This document shows, one piece after another, positions 28,731-38,508 of a stretch of 64,000 nucleotides of DNA (positions are counted from its first letter, which is position 1; every line of letters starts with the position of its first letter). The notes under the pieces were generated by a model. That model was not told the DNA's origin. It ran no database searches and saw only the letters and a list, made by a program, of their open reading frames with translations. A program made the translations under genes and the position numbers. Source of the DNA: Flavobacteriales bacterium (GTDB taxonomy: Bacteria > Bacteroidota > Bacteroidia > Flavobacteriales_F > PHOS-HE28); the NCBI GenBank assembly GCA_016702645.1, contig JADJDP010000052.1:1-64000 (forward strand). Reading direction: 5' to 3'.

Positions 28731-31185
28731 ATGCGCGCCGCCTTCTTCGCCTTCTTGCTCGTCCCCGCGCTCGCGCTCGCACAAGACACCACTCTGCTGT
28801 GCAAGAACCTCACGGCACTGCGCACGATGGAACGCATCGCGGTGGATGGCGTTCTGGATGAAACCATCTGGGCAACCGCGCCAATAGGCGATGAGTTCGT
28901 ACAAAGCGAACCACGCCCGAACGAACCAGCGCTCTACGATTCCAAAGTGCAAGTGGTGTACGACGATGTAGCGCTCTATGTGGGTGCGCTACTCTACGAC
29001 CCGCACCCGGATAGCGTGATGATGCGTCTGAGCGGCCGTGACCAGATCGGGATCACGGATTGGTTCGGTATCACGCTCGACCCGTACGAAAGCGGCCGCA
29101 ACGGATTCGAATTCATCACCACCGCAGCAGGCGTGCAGTTCGATGCGATCGTGGCCAACGAGATCGAGGATGAGAACTGGAACGCCGTGTGGGAGAGCGC
29201 TGCACGGCTCGTCCCGGAGGGATGGGCTGTGGAGATGCGTATCCCCTACTCCGCGTTCCGCTTCCCGAAAGCACAAGAGCATGTATGGAGCGTGCAGTTC
29301 CTACGGCTTGTGGGCCGTACGCGCGAGAAGACCTTTTGGAACCCGATAGATCCATTGAAGGAAGGCTGGTTGCGTCAATGCGGCGTGCTCACCGGTGTGA
29401 ACGGTGTGGAGGCACCGCTCCGTCTGATGCTCTATCCGTATGCTTCGGCCTATGCGCAGCACTTTCCGCAAGAGGACCCGGCGCTGAACGATTGGAGCAG
29501 CACCTTCAACGGTGGCATGGATGTGAAGCTGGGTTTGAGCGATGCCTACACCCTGGATATGACGCTGATCCCCGACTTCGGACAGGTGGTGAGCGACAAT
29601 GTGGTGCTCAACCTTTCGCCTTTCGAAGTGCAGTTCAACGAGAACCGACAGTTCTTCACCGAAGGCACGGAACTCTTCCAACGCGGCGATATCTTCTACA
29701 GCAGGCGCATCGGCGGAGTGCCTTTGTTGCGGGATCTTCTCTATGCCGACCTGCAACCGGGCGAAACGGTGACGGAAGACCCCGGAGTGAGCAAGCTCAT
29801 CAACGCCACCAAGATCAGCGGTCGCGGGAGGAATGGACTGGGCATCGGCTTTCTGAACGCGATCACACGCGCCACGTATGGCACGATCACGGACAGCCTG
29901 GGAAACGCACGCGAAATGCTCACGGATCCGCTAACGAACTACAACGTCGTCGTCGTCGATCAGCAACTACCGAACAACGGCTACGTGAGCCTGATCAACA
30001 CCAACGTCACGCGCGATGGCTCGACCTACGATGCCAACTCGACGGCGCTCGACTTCCTGGTGAATAACAAAGGCACGCACGATACAGGGTGGCGGCGATC
30101 TGCGGATCTCGCAGCAATACGGCCCGGGCCTGGACCGCGATCCCGGCTACTCCTATTCCGCAGGGATCGAAAAGACCGGTGGGTCGCTGACCTATGGCGC
30201 TGAGTACAACGAGGTCTCACCCGATTTCGATCCGAACGACCTCGGATTCTGGCCCTGGACCAACTACCGTAGCGCGGAATGGGGTCTCAACTACACGAAG
30301 TACACGCCCAAGAGCCCATGGCAGCGCTGGGGCGCCACCTTCGAGGGGGAATACTCGCGTGTGGTGGTGCCTGACCACTTCTTCAACTTCGCGGTGGAAC
30401 TCAGCACTTTCCGCGTGCTTCAAGGTTTCAACGCATTCGGTGGAAGTGTGCGCGCGGAACCGGTCGTCACGTACGACCCGTTCGAGGCCCGTGTGCCCGG
30501 TAGGCTCTACGAGTTCCCCGTGAACGTTGCCTACGAGGCATGGATCAGCACCAACTACAATCTGCCCTACGCCGTGGACCTGCGGGGTGGCTACCGCCGC
30601 TTCGACGAGCGCGACCGCAAGAACTTGATGGCAACGCTCGAACAGCGCTTCCGTCCGAACGACCGGCTCTTCTTCATCCTGAGCGCATCGCACGAATTCA
30701 AGGACGAGGACGTGGGCTGGGTGGCGTTCAGCGACGATGACATCATCCTTGGCCGTCGTGACCAATGGACCACGGAGATAGGATTGGAAGGGAGCTACAC
30801 GTTCACCAACCGCCTTTCGCTGAACGCCGATGTGCGCCACTACTGGAGCCGGGCGAACTATGTGGAATACCATACGTTGTTGGAGGACGGCAAGATCACC
30901 TACACGGAATACACCGGCCTCAATGACGACGGCAGCTCCCGCCACAACGTGGACTTCGATGCCTTCACCGTTGATCTGTGGCTGCGATGGAACTTCGCGC
31001 CCGGTAGCGAACTCACCTTGGGCTGGAAAGACAACATCTTCGCACGTGAGAACGTGGTGCGCCAGAACTACTTCGACAACCTGAACGATACATGGGCATC
31101 ACCCGGGATCAACAGCATCTCACTGAAAGTGCTGTACTTCATCGATGCCGCAAAGGCGGCTCAGCGCGGCAAGCGTCCACCGTGA
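28731..31185 (+). CDS. DUF5916 protein with N-terminal CBM9-like domain, frameshifted
   Basis: A signal peptide (MRAAFFAFLLVPALALAQ) is followed by a CBM9-like beta-sandwich (AVDGVLDETIWATAPIGDEF ... AEFRFPKAQEHVWSVQF-type strands) and then the DUF5916 barrel-like region (GMDVKLGLSDAYTLDMTLIP, FGQVVSDNVVLNLSPFEVQF, NRQFFTEGTELF). The frame breaks at 30087-30089, where GATACAGGGTGGC has an extra G. Beyond it the protein continues TGGGDLRISQQYGPGLDR and ends in membrane-strand-like segments. This family is restricted largely to Bacteroidota and sits in the outer membrane or periplasm; a role in binding or processing glycans is suspected. It overlaps the following lipoprotein gene. Confidence 0.85.
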
Positions 31186-32132
31186 TGCGCCATTTTCCGG
31201 TCGTTAGCCTGGTTTCTGCCTCCTTGCTGTTCCTCTCTCTTGCAACCTCGCCCGCCATCACGGCCGCGCTTGCGACAAGCGATTGCAGCGGAACGACTAC
31301 ACGACGCGCACGATCACCGCTGCGGACGGACCGCACTTCGCGTGGCAGCGCAAGACCGGCAAGGAAAAGCTCCTGCTGCTCCACGGCTACACCGGCACCG
31401 GTGCCTTGCAATGGAGCAAGACGGCGAAGCTCCTTGGCGATACCTACGACTGCATCCTGCCCGACCTGTTGAGCCACGGCAGGAGCACGAAATGGGACAC
31501 AACGCACACCGGTGAAAGCCTCGATGACCAAGTAGCACACGTCATCCTGATACTCGACAGCCTTGGTGTGAAAGAGCCGATCCCCGTGGTAGGCAACAGC
31601 TATGGTGGTGGTGTGGCGGCAAGGCTCGCGGAGTTGCACCCGGACCCGGATCAAGAAGCTGGTGATCTACGATGGATTGGTGAGCGACTACAGCGCAGCG
31701 CTCACCGATAGCATTGCACGCAGCCAGGGCGCACCGAGCATGCTGGCCGTGATGCGCACACCCACACCCAAGGACTTGCGATTCGGTATCCGGCTCTCCT
31801 TGTACAGGGACCCTCCCCTCCCCGGCTTCGTCCTCAAGCAGATCTACCGCGAGTTCGCCGAGCCCTACCGGGCCTCGCAGATCACCTTGATCAAGGACCT
31901 TATGGCGCATGAGGACCGCTTCGTACACAAGCGCTACGATTGGAAGATGCCCGTGTACCTGATCTGGGGGGAACGCGATGAGTTGATACCGAACGCCACC
32001 GGCCGCGCGGTGCTCGCGCGCAACGACCTACCCGAGGACCATTGGATCGTGATCCCAAAGACGGGTCACGTCGCGAACATCGAGAAGCCGAGGAAGTTCG
32101 ACCGCGTACTGAGGGAGATCCTGCTGAAGTAG
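31184..32132 (+). CDS. Alpha/beta-hydrolase lipoprotein, two frameshifts
   Basis: A lipoprotein-like leader (MRHFPVVSLVSASLLFL then, after an indel at 31231-31240, LSCN) gives a credible lipobox in another frame. The hydrolase follows: LLLLHGYTGTG, DLLSHGRS, GNSYGGGVAARLAEL (nucleophile Ser in GxSxG), then YLIWGERDELIP and KTGHVANIEKP (acid and His). A second indel at 31645-31647 (an extra C) moves the frame after HPD. Without repair neither part is a whole enzyme. It overlaps the DUF5916 gene by two bases, so it is probably co-transcribed. The substrate is unknown. Confidence 0.7.
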
Positions 32133-32177
32133 GAGGTCGGATACTGTCAGCACAGGTTGACACGGCGTCATCGGCGT

Positions 32178-33584
32178 TCACTGCTTCACGAACGGCAATG
32201 TGGTCGTTCCTTCCGGGCCACCAGCGCGCAGCAACATGATGCCACTGGGAAGGTCGCGCACATCGAGCGTGATGATGCGTCCGCCGTTCACCGGCCATGA
32301 GCGAAGAAGACGCCCTTGCGGATCGAACACTTCCAGCGTGCGAGGAATGTCGCCTGTCGGGAAGGAAACCTGAATGTGATCGGTCGCCGGGTTGGGGAAG
32401 ACATTCACATCCTGCGAGGATCGCTCATGGATCGAAGTCGTGCAGGTTTCGAAGGCTCCCATATCGAGCGTGGCGTGCTGGCAGCGTAAGGTGCCGTTGG
32501 CGGTATGCACGTATTCGTACAACGCCACGAGCGGATAACCACTGGTTGCAAGCCCTGCAGGATAGGCGGTGGCGTGCGCAGGGGACGAAGCCGTTATGTC
32601 GTAGTCATAGTTCGCCGCATCGGCGAAACCAACCGAGGCGATGCTCGTCGTGCGCAAATTGGCCAGCGTATCGGTGTTCGTGGGCCACGCGCTCATGAAG
32701 CTTCCGCCGCCCGCGAGGATGTTGCCGTATGCCTTGAAAAAGACATTGGTGGGAGCCTGGAAGAAGCTGCCGTTCGCCTTCTCGTTCACCAGCGTGTTGT
32801 TCACCGCGTACAGTTCCTGCGGACCGGGATTGCTGGTACCCTCCATACCGAAGCCGACCATGTTGCTGTTCTGCCCCTGCAGGCCCTGCTGCACGACGTT
32901 TCCGATGATGTACGCCTGTCCACCGTTCGGCAGGTCGATCTCGCGACTGGCCTCGCCATCGGCCTCGTTGCTGAAGCGGTTGTACTCGATCACGTTCACC
33001 CAAGCGCGGCTCTTCAGTTCGTGCCCCACGAGCGCGTGGTGGCTGTAGTTGTAGCGGAAGATCAACGAGTCGATGTTGCCGATGTAGAGGTTGTGCGTGT
33101 AGCCATCGCCGTAGCCGTGGTGACCGAACTCGCTGTACTCGATGCGTACCGTGCTCGGGTGGTACTCGCCGCAGAGGATGCCGTTCTCGTTGTGGTGGAA
33201 CCAGCAATGCTGCACAGTGAGGCCCAAACCTTCCAGCCGGATGCCCGCGCCGTTGTGGTCGGGTACCACGCATTCGCTGAACTCGATCCACTCCACCGTG
33301 GTGCGATCACCCTGGATCACCCAGATGGCTTTGTCGCCCCAGCTCAGCCCGTTGGATTCGAGGTGTGCGAGACCTCCGACTCCACGGATCAGGAGATCAT
33401 CCGCCTGCCAGCGGGCCACATCGCTCGGATACACACCGGCTTCAATATTCACAGTATCGCCGTTGCTGACGAGCGTGCTCACCTGGCTCGGCATGGTGTA
33501 GGTCTGCCCCGGACCCACCTCCCATGTGGTGGCCTGGGAAATGAACGGAGCAGCAAGCACAGTTATCGCCAAGGAGCGCAACAT
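32178..33584 (-). CDS. T9SS-exported right-handed beta-helix protein
   Basis: Signal peptide MLRSLAITVLAAPFISQA is followed by a pectate-lyase-like right-handed parallel beta-helix, with repeated coils containing VQHCWFHHNENGILCG, IEYSEFGHHGYGDGYTHNL and VIEYNRFSNEADGE, and a T9SS sorting domain (NVFPNPATDHIQVSFPTGD). Similar folds occur in polysaccharide lyases and surface adhesins. No catalytic Asp/Arg set can be assigned by eye. The start at 33584 is supported by a TACTTTCG box six bases upstream. Confidence 0.85.
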   Translation of the reverse strand: MLRSLAITVLAAPFISQATTWEVGPGQTYTMPSQVSTLVSNGDTVNIEAGVYPSDVARWQADDLLIRGVGGLAHLESNGLSWGDKAIWVIQGDRTTVEWIEFSECVVPDHNGAGIRLEGLGLTVQHCWFHHNENGILCGEYHPSTVRIEYSEFGHHGYGDGYTHNLYIGNIDSLIFRYNYSHHALVGHELKSRAWVNVIEYNRFSNEADGEASREIDLPNGGQAYIIGNVVQQGLQGQNSNMVGFGMEGTSNPGPQELYAVNNTLVNEKANGSFFQAPTNVFFKAYGNILAGGGSFMSAWPTNTDTLANLRTTSIASVGFADAANYDYDITASSPAHATAYPAGLATSGYPLVALYEYVHTANGTLRCQHATLDMGAFETCTTSIHERSSQDVNVFPNPATDHIQVSFPTGDIPRTLEVFDPQGRLLRSWPVNGGRIITLDVRDLPSGIMLLRAGGPEGTTTLPFVKQ

Positions 33585-33589
33585 GTCCC

Positions 33590-33597
33590 CGAAAGTA
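33590..33597 (-). promoter_or_regulatory. -7 box (TACTTTCG) upstream of the beta-helix gene
   Basis: Minus-strand TACTTTCG lies five bases before the ATG, so the transcript is nearly leaderless. Confidence 0.5.
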
Positions 33598-33670
33598 AGC
33601 GCATACGCCAAAGATCACCGGGACTTAGGCGGCTTGGCGCCCATCACGAACTCGAGCGTTCCTCCCGCCA

Positions 33671-35931
33671 TCAGTTCGAGTGCAACAGGTAATTGCGCTG
33701 GAGCACCTCCCCGTCCAGCTTCACGCTTTGCACATAAACGTTCTTCGGCCCCTGCTTCGTGGCCGCGATGAAAAGCGCCTTGTTCCCAGGCAATGGGATC
33801 GTGGCGCCGTTCACCAGCGGCGAACCGATCTCGTAGCGGTCGCTCCCGGGTTCCATCGGGTAGAAACCCAACGCGCTGAAGATGTACCACGCGCTCATCT
33901 GCCCGCAGTCGTCGTTGCCGCTCAGTCCGTCCGGCTTCGGCGCGTACATCCTATCCATCACATCGCGCACGCGCTTGCCCGCCATCCATGGACGGTCGGA
34001 ATAGTTGTACAGATAGGCCACATGATGGCTCGGCTCGTTGCCATGCACGTAGTTGCCCATGATCCCATCGCGTGTGATGTCCTCGGTCTTCTCGAAGTAC
34101 TTGTCCGCGAGTTGCATGGTGAACAGCGAATCGAGGTGCTCACCAAATCGCTTCTTCCCGCCCATCATGCGCGCGAGGTCATCCGGTTCGTGCGGAACGT
34201 AAAGGCCATAATTCCATGCGTTGCCCTCGATGAAGCCCTTCTGGTGCGTGTCCAAGGGGTCAAAGTCGCTCAGGAACGAACCATCCGCAAGGCGTGGCCG
34301 CATGAAGCCGCTGATGCTATCGAAGACGTTGCGGTAGTTCATGCTCCGCTTCGTGAATTCCTCCGCGACCGCGACGGAGCCCATTCCGTTGGCCATGCGG
34401 GCGATCGCTCTGTCGTCATAGGCGTACTCCAGGGTCTTGGAAGCACTGGCTCCGCTGCGATCCTCTGGAACGTAGCCCAAGTCGAGATAGTCGCCCAGTC
34501 CTTCGAAGGGGCGGTGCCGGGCTGTTGCAACGCATGCCGCCATTGCACGGCGCGGGTCGAACCCGGTGACCCCCTTGGCATGTGCATCCGCGATCACGCT
34601 CACGGCATGGTAGCCGATCATGCACCAGTTCTCGTTGGCGTGATGGCTCCAGATGGGCAGCATGTGGTGCGCGCTCTGGTCGTAGTGCGCGAGCATGGAA
34701 TTGATGAGGTCCGAAGAACGATCACGCTGGATGATATTGAACAGCGGATGCAGTGCGCGGTACGTGTCCCACAACGAGAACGTCGTGTAGTTCGTGAAGC
34801 CAGTTGCTGTGTGGATGTTCTGGTCGAGGCCTCGGTATTGCCCATCCACATCCATGTACACCGTGGGCGACAGACATGCGTGGTACATCGCCGTGTAGAA
34901 GTTCTTCAGCACGCGCTCATCGCGACTGGAGATCCGGATGCGGTCGAGTTCCTTGCGCCAAGCATCCTGTCCTTCGCGCACCACGCGCTCGAAATCCCAA
35001 TGCGGCACCTCCGCCGCCATGTTGCGCAAGGCACCTTCCGTGCTCACGGATGACAAGGCCACCTTCACCAAGAGCTGCTCACCCGCCTGCATGTCGAAAT
35101 CGAACCACGCGCGCAATTGCCTCCCCGCCATCTCCGGGAAGTCCTTTGTCTGATCGAACTTCCGCCAGAAGCCACGGTACTCGGTGGGGCGCTGATCCAT
35201 CTGCTGACCGTAGTGTACGATCCGCTTGTTGAAGGCCATGGCGAAGTACACCGAGCGGGTGCGTCCCCAGCCGTTGGTCTGCCGGTAGCCGGTCACCAGC
35301 GTATCATTCTCCACCCGCACGAAAGTCCACACGTTCTTGTCGGTGTGGTTGTAGATGCCGTGTACCAGATCTAGGATCACATGGCCTGTCTCCGTGCGGG
35401 GAAGGTGTAGCTGTGCATGCCCACGCGTGTTGTCGCCGTGAGCTTTGCCCGGATGCCATGATCCTCCAGCAGTACGCCATAGAGTCCCGGCGAAGCATTC
35501 TCCGTGTGGTGATGGAAGACCGAACGGAATCCGCTCTGCGGAGCCGCAGCCGTTCCGGGGTTCATCTGTAATGGACCTGTGGTCGGCATGAGCAGGATGT
35601 CACCGAGATCACTGTGGCCCGTGCCGCTGAAGTGCGTGTGGCTGAAGCCGACGATGGTGCTGTCATCGTATTGGTAGCCGGAGCAGGTCTCGTAAACCTT
35701 CGGGTTGTACTTGCCATCCACCGCGTACGGTATGGTGTCCGTATCCGGGCTCAACTGCACCATACCAAAAGGTGCGCTCGCTCCGGGGTACACGTGGCCC
35801 ATGCGCTGGGTGCCGATCATGGGATCCGCATAGAGCAGACGGTCCTCGACGATCGTCGTTCCCTGACCGAAAGCGGCCACGGCGAATGCAAGGGAAAGGA
35901 GAGCGAACAGGGCTGAACGTAACATGTTCAC
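33671..35931 (-). CDS. GH92 family alpha-mannosidase, frameshifted
   Basis: The ~753-residue protein has a signal peptide (MNMLRSALFALLSLAFAVAAFG), the N-terminal GH92 beta-sandwich (YADPMIGTQRMGHVYPGASAPFGMVQLSPDTD ... YDDSTIVGFSHTHFSGTGHSDLGD), and the (alpha/alpha)6 catalytic domain (TFSLWDTYRALHPL, VSVIADAHAKGV, DDRAIARMANGMG). Such enzymes are calcium-dependent exo-alpha-mannosidases that trim mannosides from N-glycans or fungal mannan. At about 35398-35401 a C is missing from a run of four, splitting the frame after 'SYTFP' where the intact sequence should read SYTFPRTETGHVILDLVHG. Location is periplasmic or exported. No SusC/D pair accompanies it. Confidence 0.92.
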
Positions 35932-35947
35932 AAGGATAGAAAGGTTG

Positions 35948-36038
35948 TCCGCAGATTTCGCAGATGGCCTGCCTAACGGCGGCCATCACCGCCCCCTGGG
36001 TCGCGCAGCGGAACACCGCATCTGCGGAAACCTGCGGA
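35948..36038. repeat. Inverted repeat of the TCCGCAGATTTCGCAGATG type
   Basis: The left arm at 35948-35966 and right arm at 36019-36038 are complementary with one mismatch and one gap, separated by about 50 bases. It lies in the intergenic region between the divergent GH92 and pirin genes and matches a widespread REP-like class. Confidence 0.65.
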
Positions 36039-36101
36039 TCTGGACTGTCAGGCAGCGCGACCCCACCGACCTTTGCGCTGCCCGCCTAGCTCCATAAGGA
36101 T

Positions 36102-36992
36102 ATGGTGGCGCATCCAATGACCAAGCGTAGTGTCGAGGCCGTACTGCCTCCTCCCGCTCCCCACATGGTGGGTGACGGTTTCCGCGTGAGCAACTTCTTT
36201 CCAAGTGGATACAACATGGCGCAGGACAGGCTCAGTCCGTTCTTCATGTTGGACTACAATACGCCGGTGGATTTCTCGCCGCGAGAGCATCCGCGTGGTG
36301 TAGGTGTACACCCGCACCGCGGTTTCGAGACGGTCACCTTCGCCTTCAAGGGCAAGGTGGCGCACCACGATAGTGCCGGGCACAGCGGCGTTATCGGCGA
36401 AGGCGACGTGCAATGGATGACGGCCGGAAGCGGTGTGCTCCACAAGGAGTACCACGAGCAGGAGTTCTCCCGCAAAGGCGGCGTGTTCCACATGGCACAG
36501 CTATGGGTGAACCTGCCCGCGAAGCACAAGATGGAAGCGCCACGCTACCAACCGATCGCACGCGAAGAGATGGCCCATGTGCAACTGCCGGATGGCAAGA
36601 GCGAAGCGCGGATCGTCGCGGGCGAACTCTTCGGTGCGAAGGGTCCGGGCAAGACCTGGTCCCCGATCATCGCGGCGGTGGTGCGCATTGGTGCCGGTGG
36701 CGAAGCGACCTTCAACCTACCCGCGAGCTACAACAGCACCATCCTCTTGGTGGAAGGAGCGGCGAACATCAACGGCAGCGATGCACCGGCCGATCACCTG
36801 GTGATCTTCCGTAACGATGGCGAGGAAGTGCATGCGACCAGTGCGAACGGCGCCACACTTCTCATGTTGAGCGGTGAGCCGCTGAACGAACCCATCGCGG
36901 CGTACGGTCCGTTCCTGATGAACACGCACGAAGAACTGCAACAGGCTTTCCGGGATGTGGCGGCAGGGAAGTTCGGCGTGCTGGAGGATTGA
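36102..36992 (+). CDS. Pirin family protein
   Basis: Two cupin domains make up a pirin: the N-terminal one shows GVHPHRGFETVTFAFKG (metal-binding His residues) and GEGDVQWMTAGSGVLHKEYH, and the C-terminal one GAGGEATFNLPASYNSTIL. Pirins bind a single iron; some show quercetin 2,3-dioxygenase activity, others act as redox sensors. Length (296) is typical. No signal peptide, so cytoplasmic. The start at 36102 is taken because nothing further upstream fits; a second Met five codons in is also possible. Confidence 0.93.
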   Translation: MVAHPMTKRSVEAVLPPPAPHMVGDGFRVSNFFPSGYNMAQDRLSPFFMLDYNTPVDFSPREHPRGVGVHPHRGFETVTFAFKGKVAHHDSAGHSGVIGEGDVQWMTAGSGVLHKEYHEQEFSRKGGVFHMAQLWVNLPAKHKMEAPRYQPIAREEMAHVQLPDGKSEARIVAGELFGAKGPGKTWSPIIAAVVRIGAGGEATFNLPASYNSTILLVEGAANINGSDAPADHLVIFRNDGEEVHATSANGATLLMLSGEPLNEPIAAYGPFLMNTHEELQQAFRDVAAGKFGVLED

Positions 36993-37002
36993 TGACCCCG
37001 TG

Positions 37003-37094
37003 GTCATGCTGAACTTGTTTCAGCATCCGCGTTCATGGGCTCGCATGGACCGGTGCCGGAACAGACACAGATGCTGAAACAAGTTCAGCATGAC
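37003..37094. repeat. Perfect 25-base inverted repeat (GTCATGCTGAACTTGTTTCA type)
   Basis: The arms at 37003-37027 and 37070-37094 are exact reverse complements, separated by 42 bases. They lie between the convergent pirin and sugar dehydrogenase genes and could act as a bidirectional terminator. A further partial copy (TTCAGCATGAC) follows at 37107-37117. Confidence 0.9.
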
Positions 37095-37126
37095 CTTCCG
37101 GCATATTCAGCATGACGCTCGGCATA

Positions 37127-38473
37127 TCAGCGCTTCACCACGCGCAGGATGCGGCCGTCGCTGACGCGCACGGCGTAAACGCCTATTGAAAGTGTTTGCA
37201 CATCAAAGAGGAAGCGCTCGCCCATGCGTTGCGGGGCGAGCGCAACTCTCCTTCCCTGCACATCCAGAAGTTCCACCAGCGTGTTGGCGGTTGCATCCGG
37301 AACCAGAACGGTGATGCGATCGCTCGCCGGGTTCGGCCAGGCGCGCAACGCGTTCGCATCGACCGCTGCCTCAGGCTTCGAGGTCCCAACATCCGGGTGT
37401 ACCCAGCGGATGCGCGCGTCCATGCGATCGTTGGTGATGAGGTAGAAGCTGCCGTCAGGGCGGATGGCTATGTCCCGGTTGCGCCACAGCACATCGAACG
37501 CACCGCCTTGCAGGTATTCCTCGGTAAGGACGGTGTCGAGCTCATTGTTGAAACCGAAGAGCAGGAGGCCCTTATGCCAGAGGATGCAGGTGATGAGCTT
37601 GTCCTGCATCTCGGGGATCGCATCGCTGGTGTAGAACTCGCAGCCCGACGGCGGATGTCCGAAGGCGCGGATCGGGTGCGTATAGGTATAGGTGGTGGAG
37701 GTGCAGGTATCCGGGATGATGAAGCAGGTGTTGCCATCGTAGTACGGGTAGCCGTGGTCCTCGTTCGCTTGCAAGAGGTTGATCTCGTTGGAGAAAGGCA
37801 ACTGCCCATGCTCGGTGTTCACCACGGCACCATTGGGCAGCATGGCCAAGCCTTGTGGATTGCGATGACCCCAGGTCCACGTGTGGTCCGTGCGCGGATT
37901 GTCAGGAGGAACAGAACCGTCCGTGGCGAAGCGCAAGGTCTTGCCTACCGGTGAGAACAGGGTATCCGGTCCATTGAAGTAATAATCCGCAGTGGTAAGG
38001 AGCACATTCTCTGTGGTATCGAAGAGCACACGGCCACCCGCATGTTCGCCAGCGTGGTAGTAGGTGAAGAGCACCGCTTCATCCACGATGGTGTCGTTGA
38101 TGGCATCGTACGTGAAGCGGGAGACCTCGCATTGCAGGTTGCCGCCGTAATAGTCCGCCGTATCGAACACCGCCATGATGATGGGCGTGTTCGGGAAATC
38201 GGGATGCAGGGCCATGCCAAGCCCGTTGCCATAACCGCGATCGAGCAACGTGTCGATCACGTCCGTCACCGGATCCCAACGCGTGATCAGCGGACCGTCG
38301 GTCATCCAAAGCCTGTCGTCCGGCCCCCAGAGGATCTCCCACGGGATGTGTACGCGGCTGCTGTCCACCACCTCATCAATGAGCAATGTGGTGTTGCCGA
38401 GCTGGTAGGTGAGTTGGGCCCTCGCTGCTTGGGCGAACGCGATCGCGAATACAAGGAGCAGCGGGAAGCGCAT
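37127..38473 (-). CDS. PQQ-type soluble sugar dehydrogenase with T9SS tail
   Basis: A signal peptide (MRFPLLLVFAIAFAQAARAQ) precedes a six-bladed propeller of the soluble aldose sugar dehydrogenase family (GH(R)NPQGL at 202-209, HAGGRVLFD at 144-152, GNGLGMALHPDF at 82-93). A C-terminal T9SS sorting domain follows (RAWPNPASDRITVLVP). The family oxidises sugars using pyrroloquinoline quinone and calcium and is usually periplasmic; here the sorting domain implies surface display. Whether PQQ is made by this organism is not visible. It is immediately downstream of a TonB-dependent receptor (35 bases), suggesting an operon in which the receptor might import a substrate or cofactor. Confidence 0.85.
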   Translation of the reverse strand: MRFPLLLVFAIAFAQAARAQLTYQLGNTTLLIDEVVDSSRVHIPWEILWGPDDRLWMTDGPLITRWDPVTDVIDTLLDRGYGNGLGMALHPDFPNTPIIMAVFDTADYYGGNLQCEVSRFTYDAINDTIVDEAVLFTYYHAGEHAGGRVLFDTTENVLLTTADYYFNGPDTLFSPVGKTLRFATDGSVPPDNPRTDHTWTWGHRNPQGLAMLPNGAVVNTEHGQLPFSNEINLLQANEDHGYPYYDGNTCFIIPDTCTSTTYTYTHPIRAFGHPPSGCEFYTSDAIPEMQDKLITCILWHKGLLLFGFNNELDTVLTEEYLQGGAFDVLWRNRDIAIRPDGSFYLITNDRMDARIRWVHPDVGTSKPEAAVDANALRAWPNPASDRITVLVPDATANTLVELLDVQGRRVALAPQRMGERFLFDVQTLSIGVYAVRVSDGRILRVVKR

Positions 38474-38508
38474 GAACGTGGTGCCGAAGCGAACGCCAAG
38501 CTATCGCA

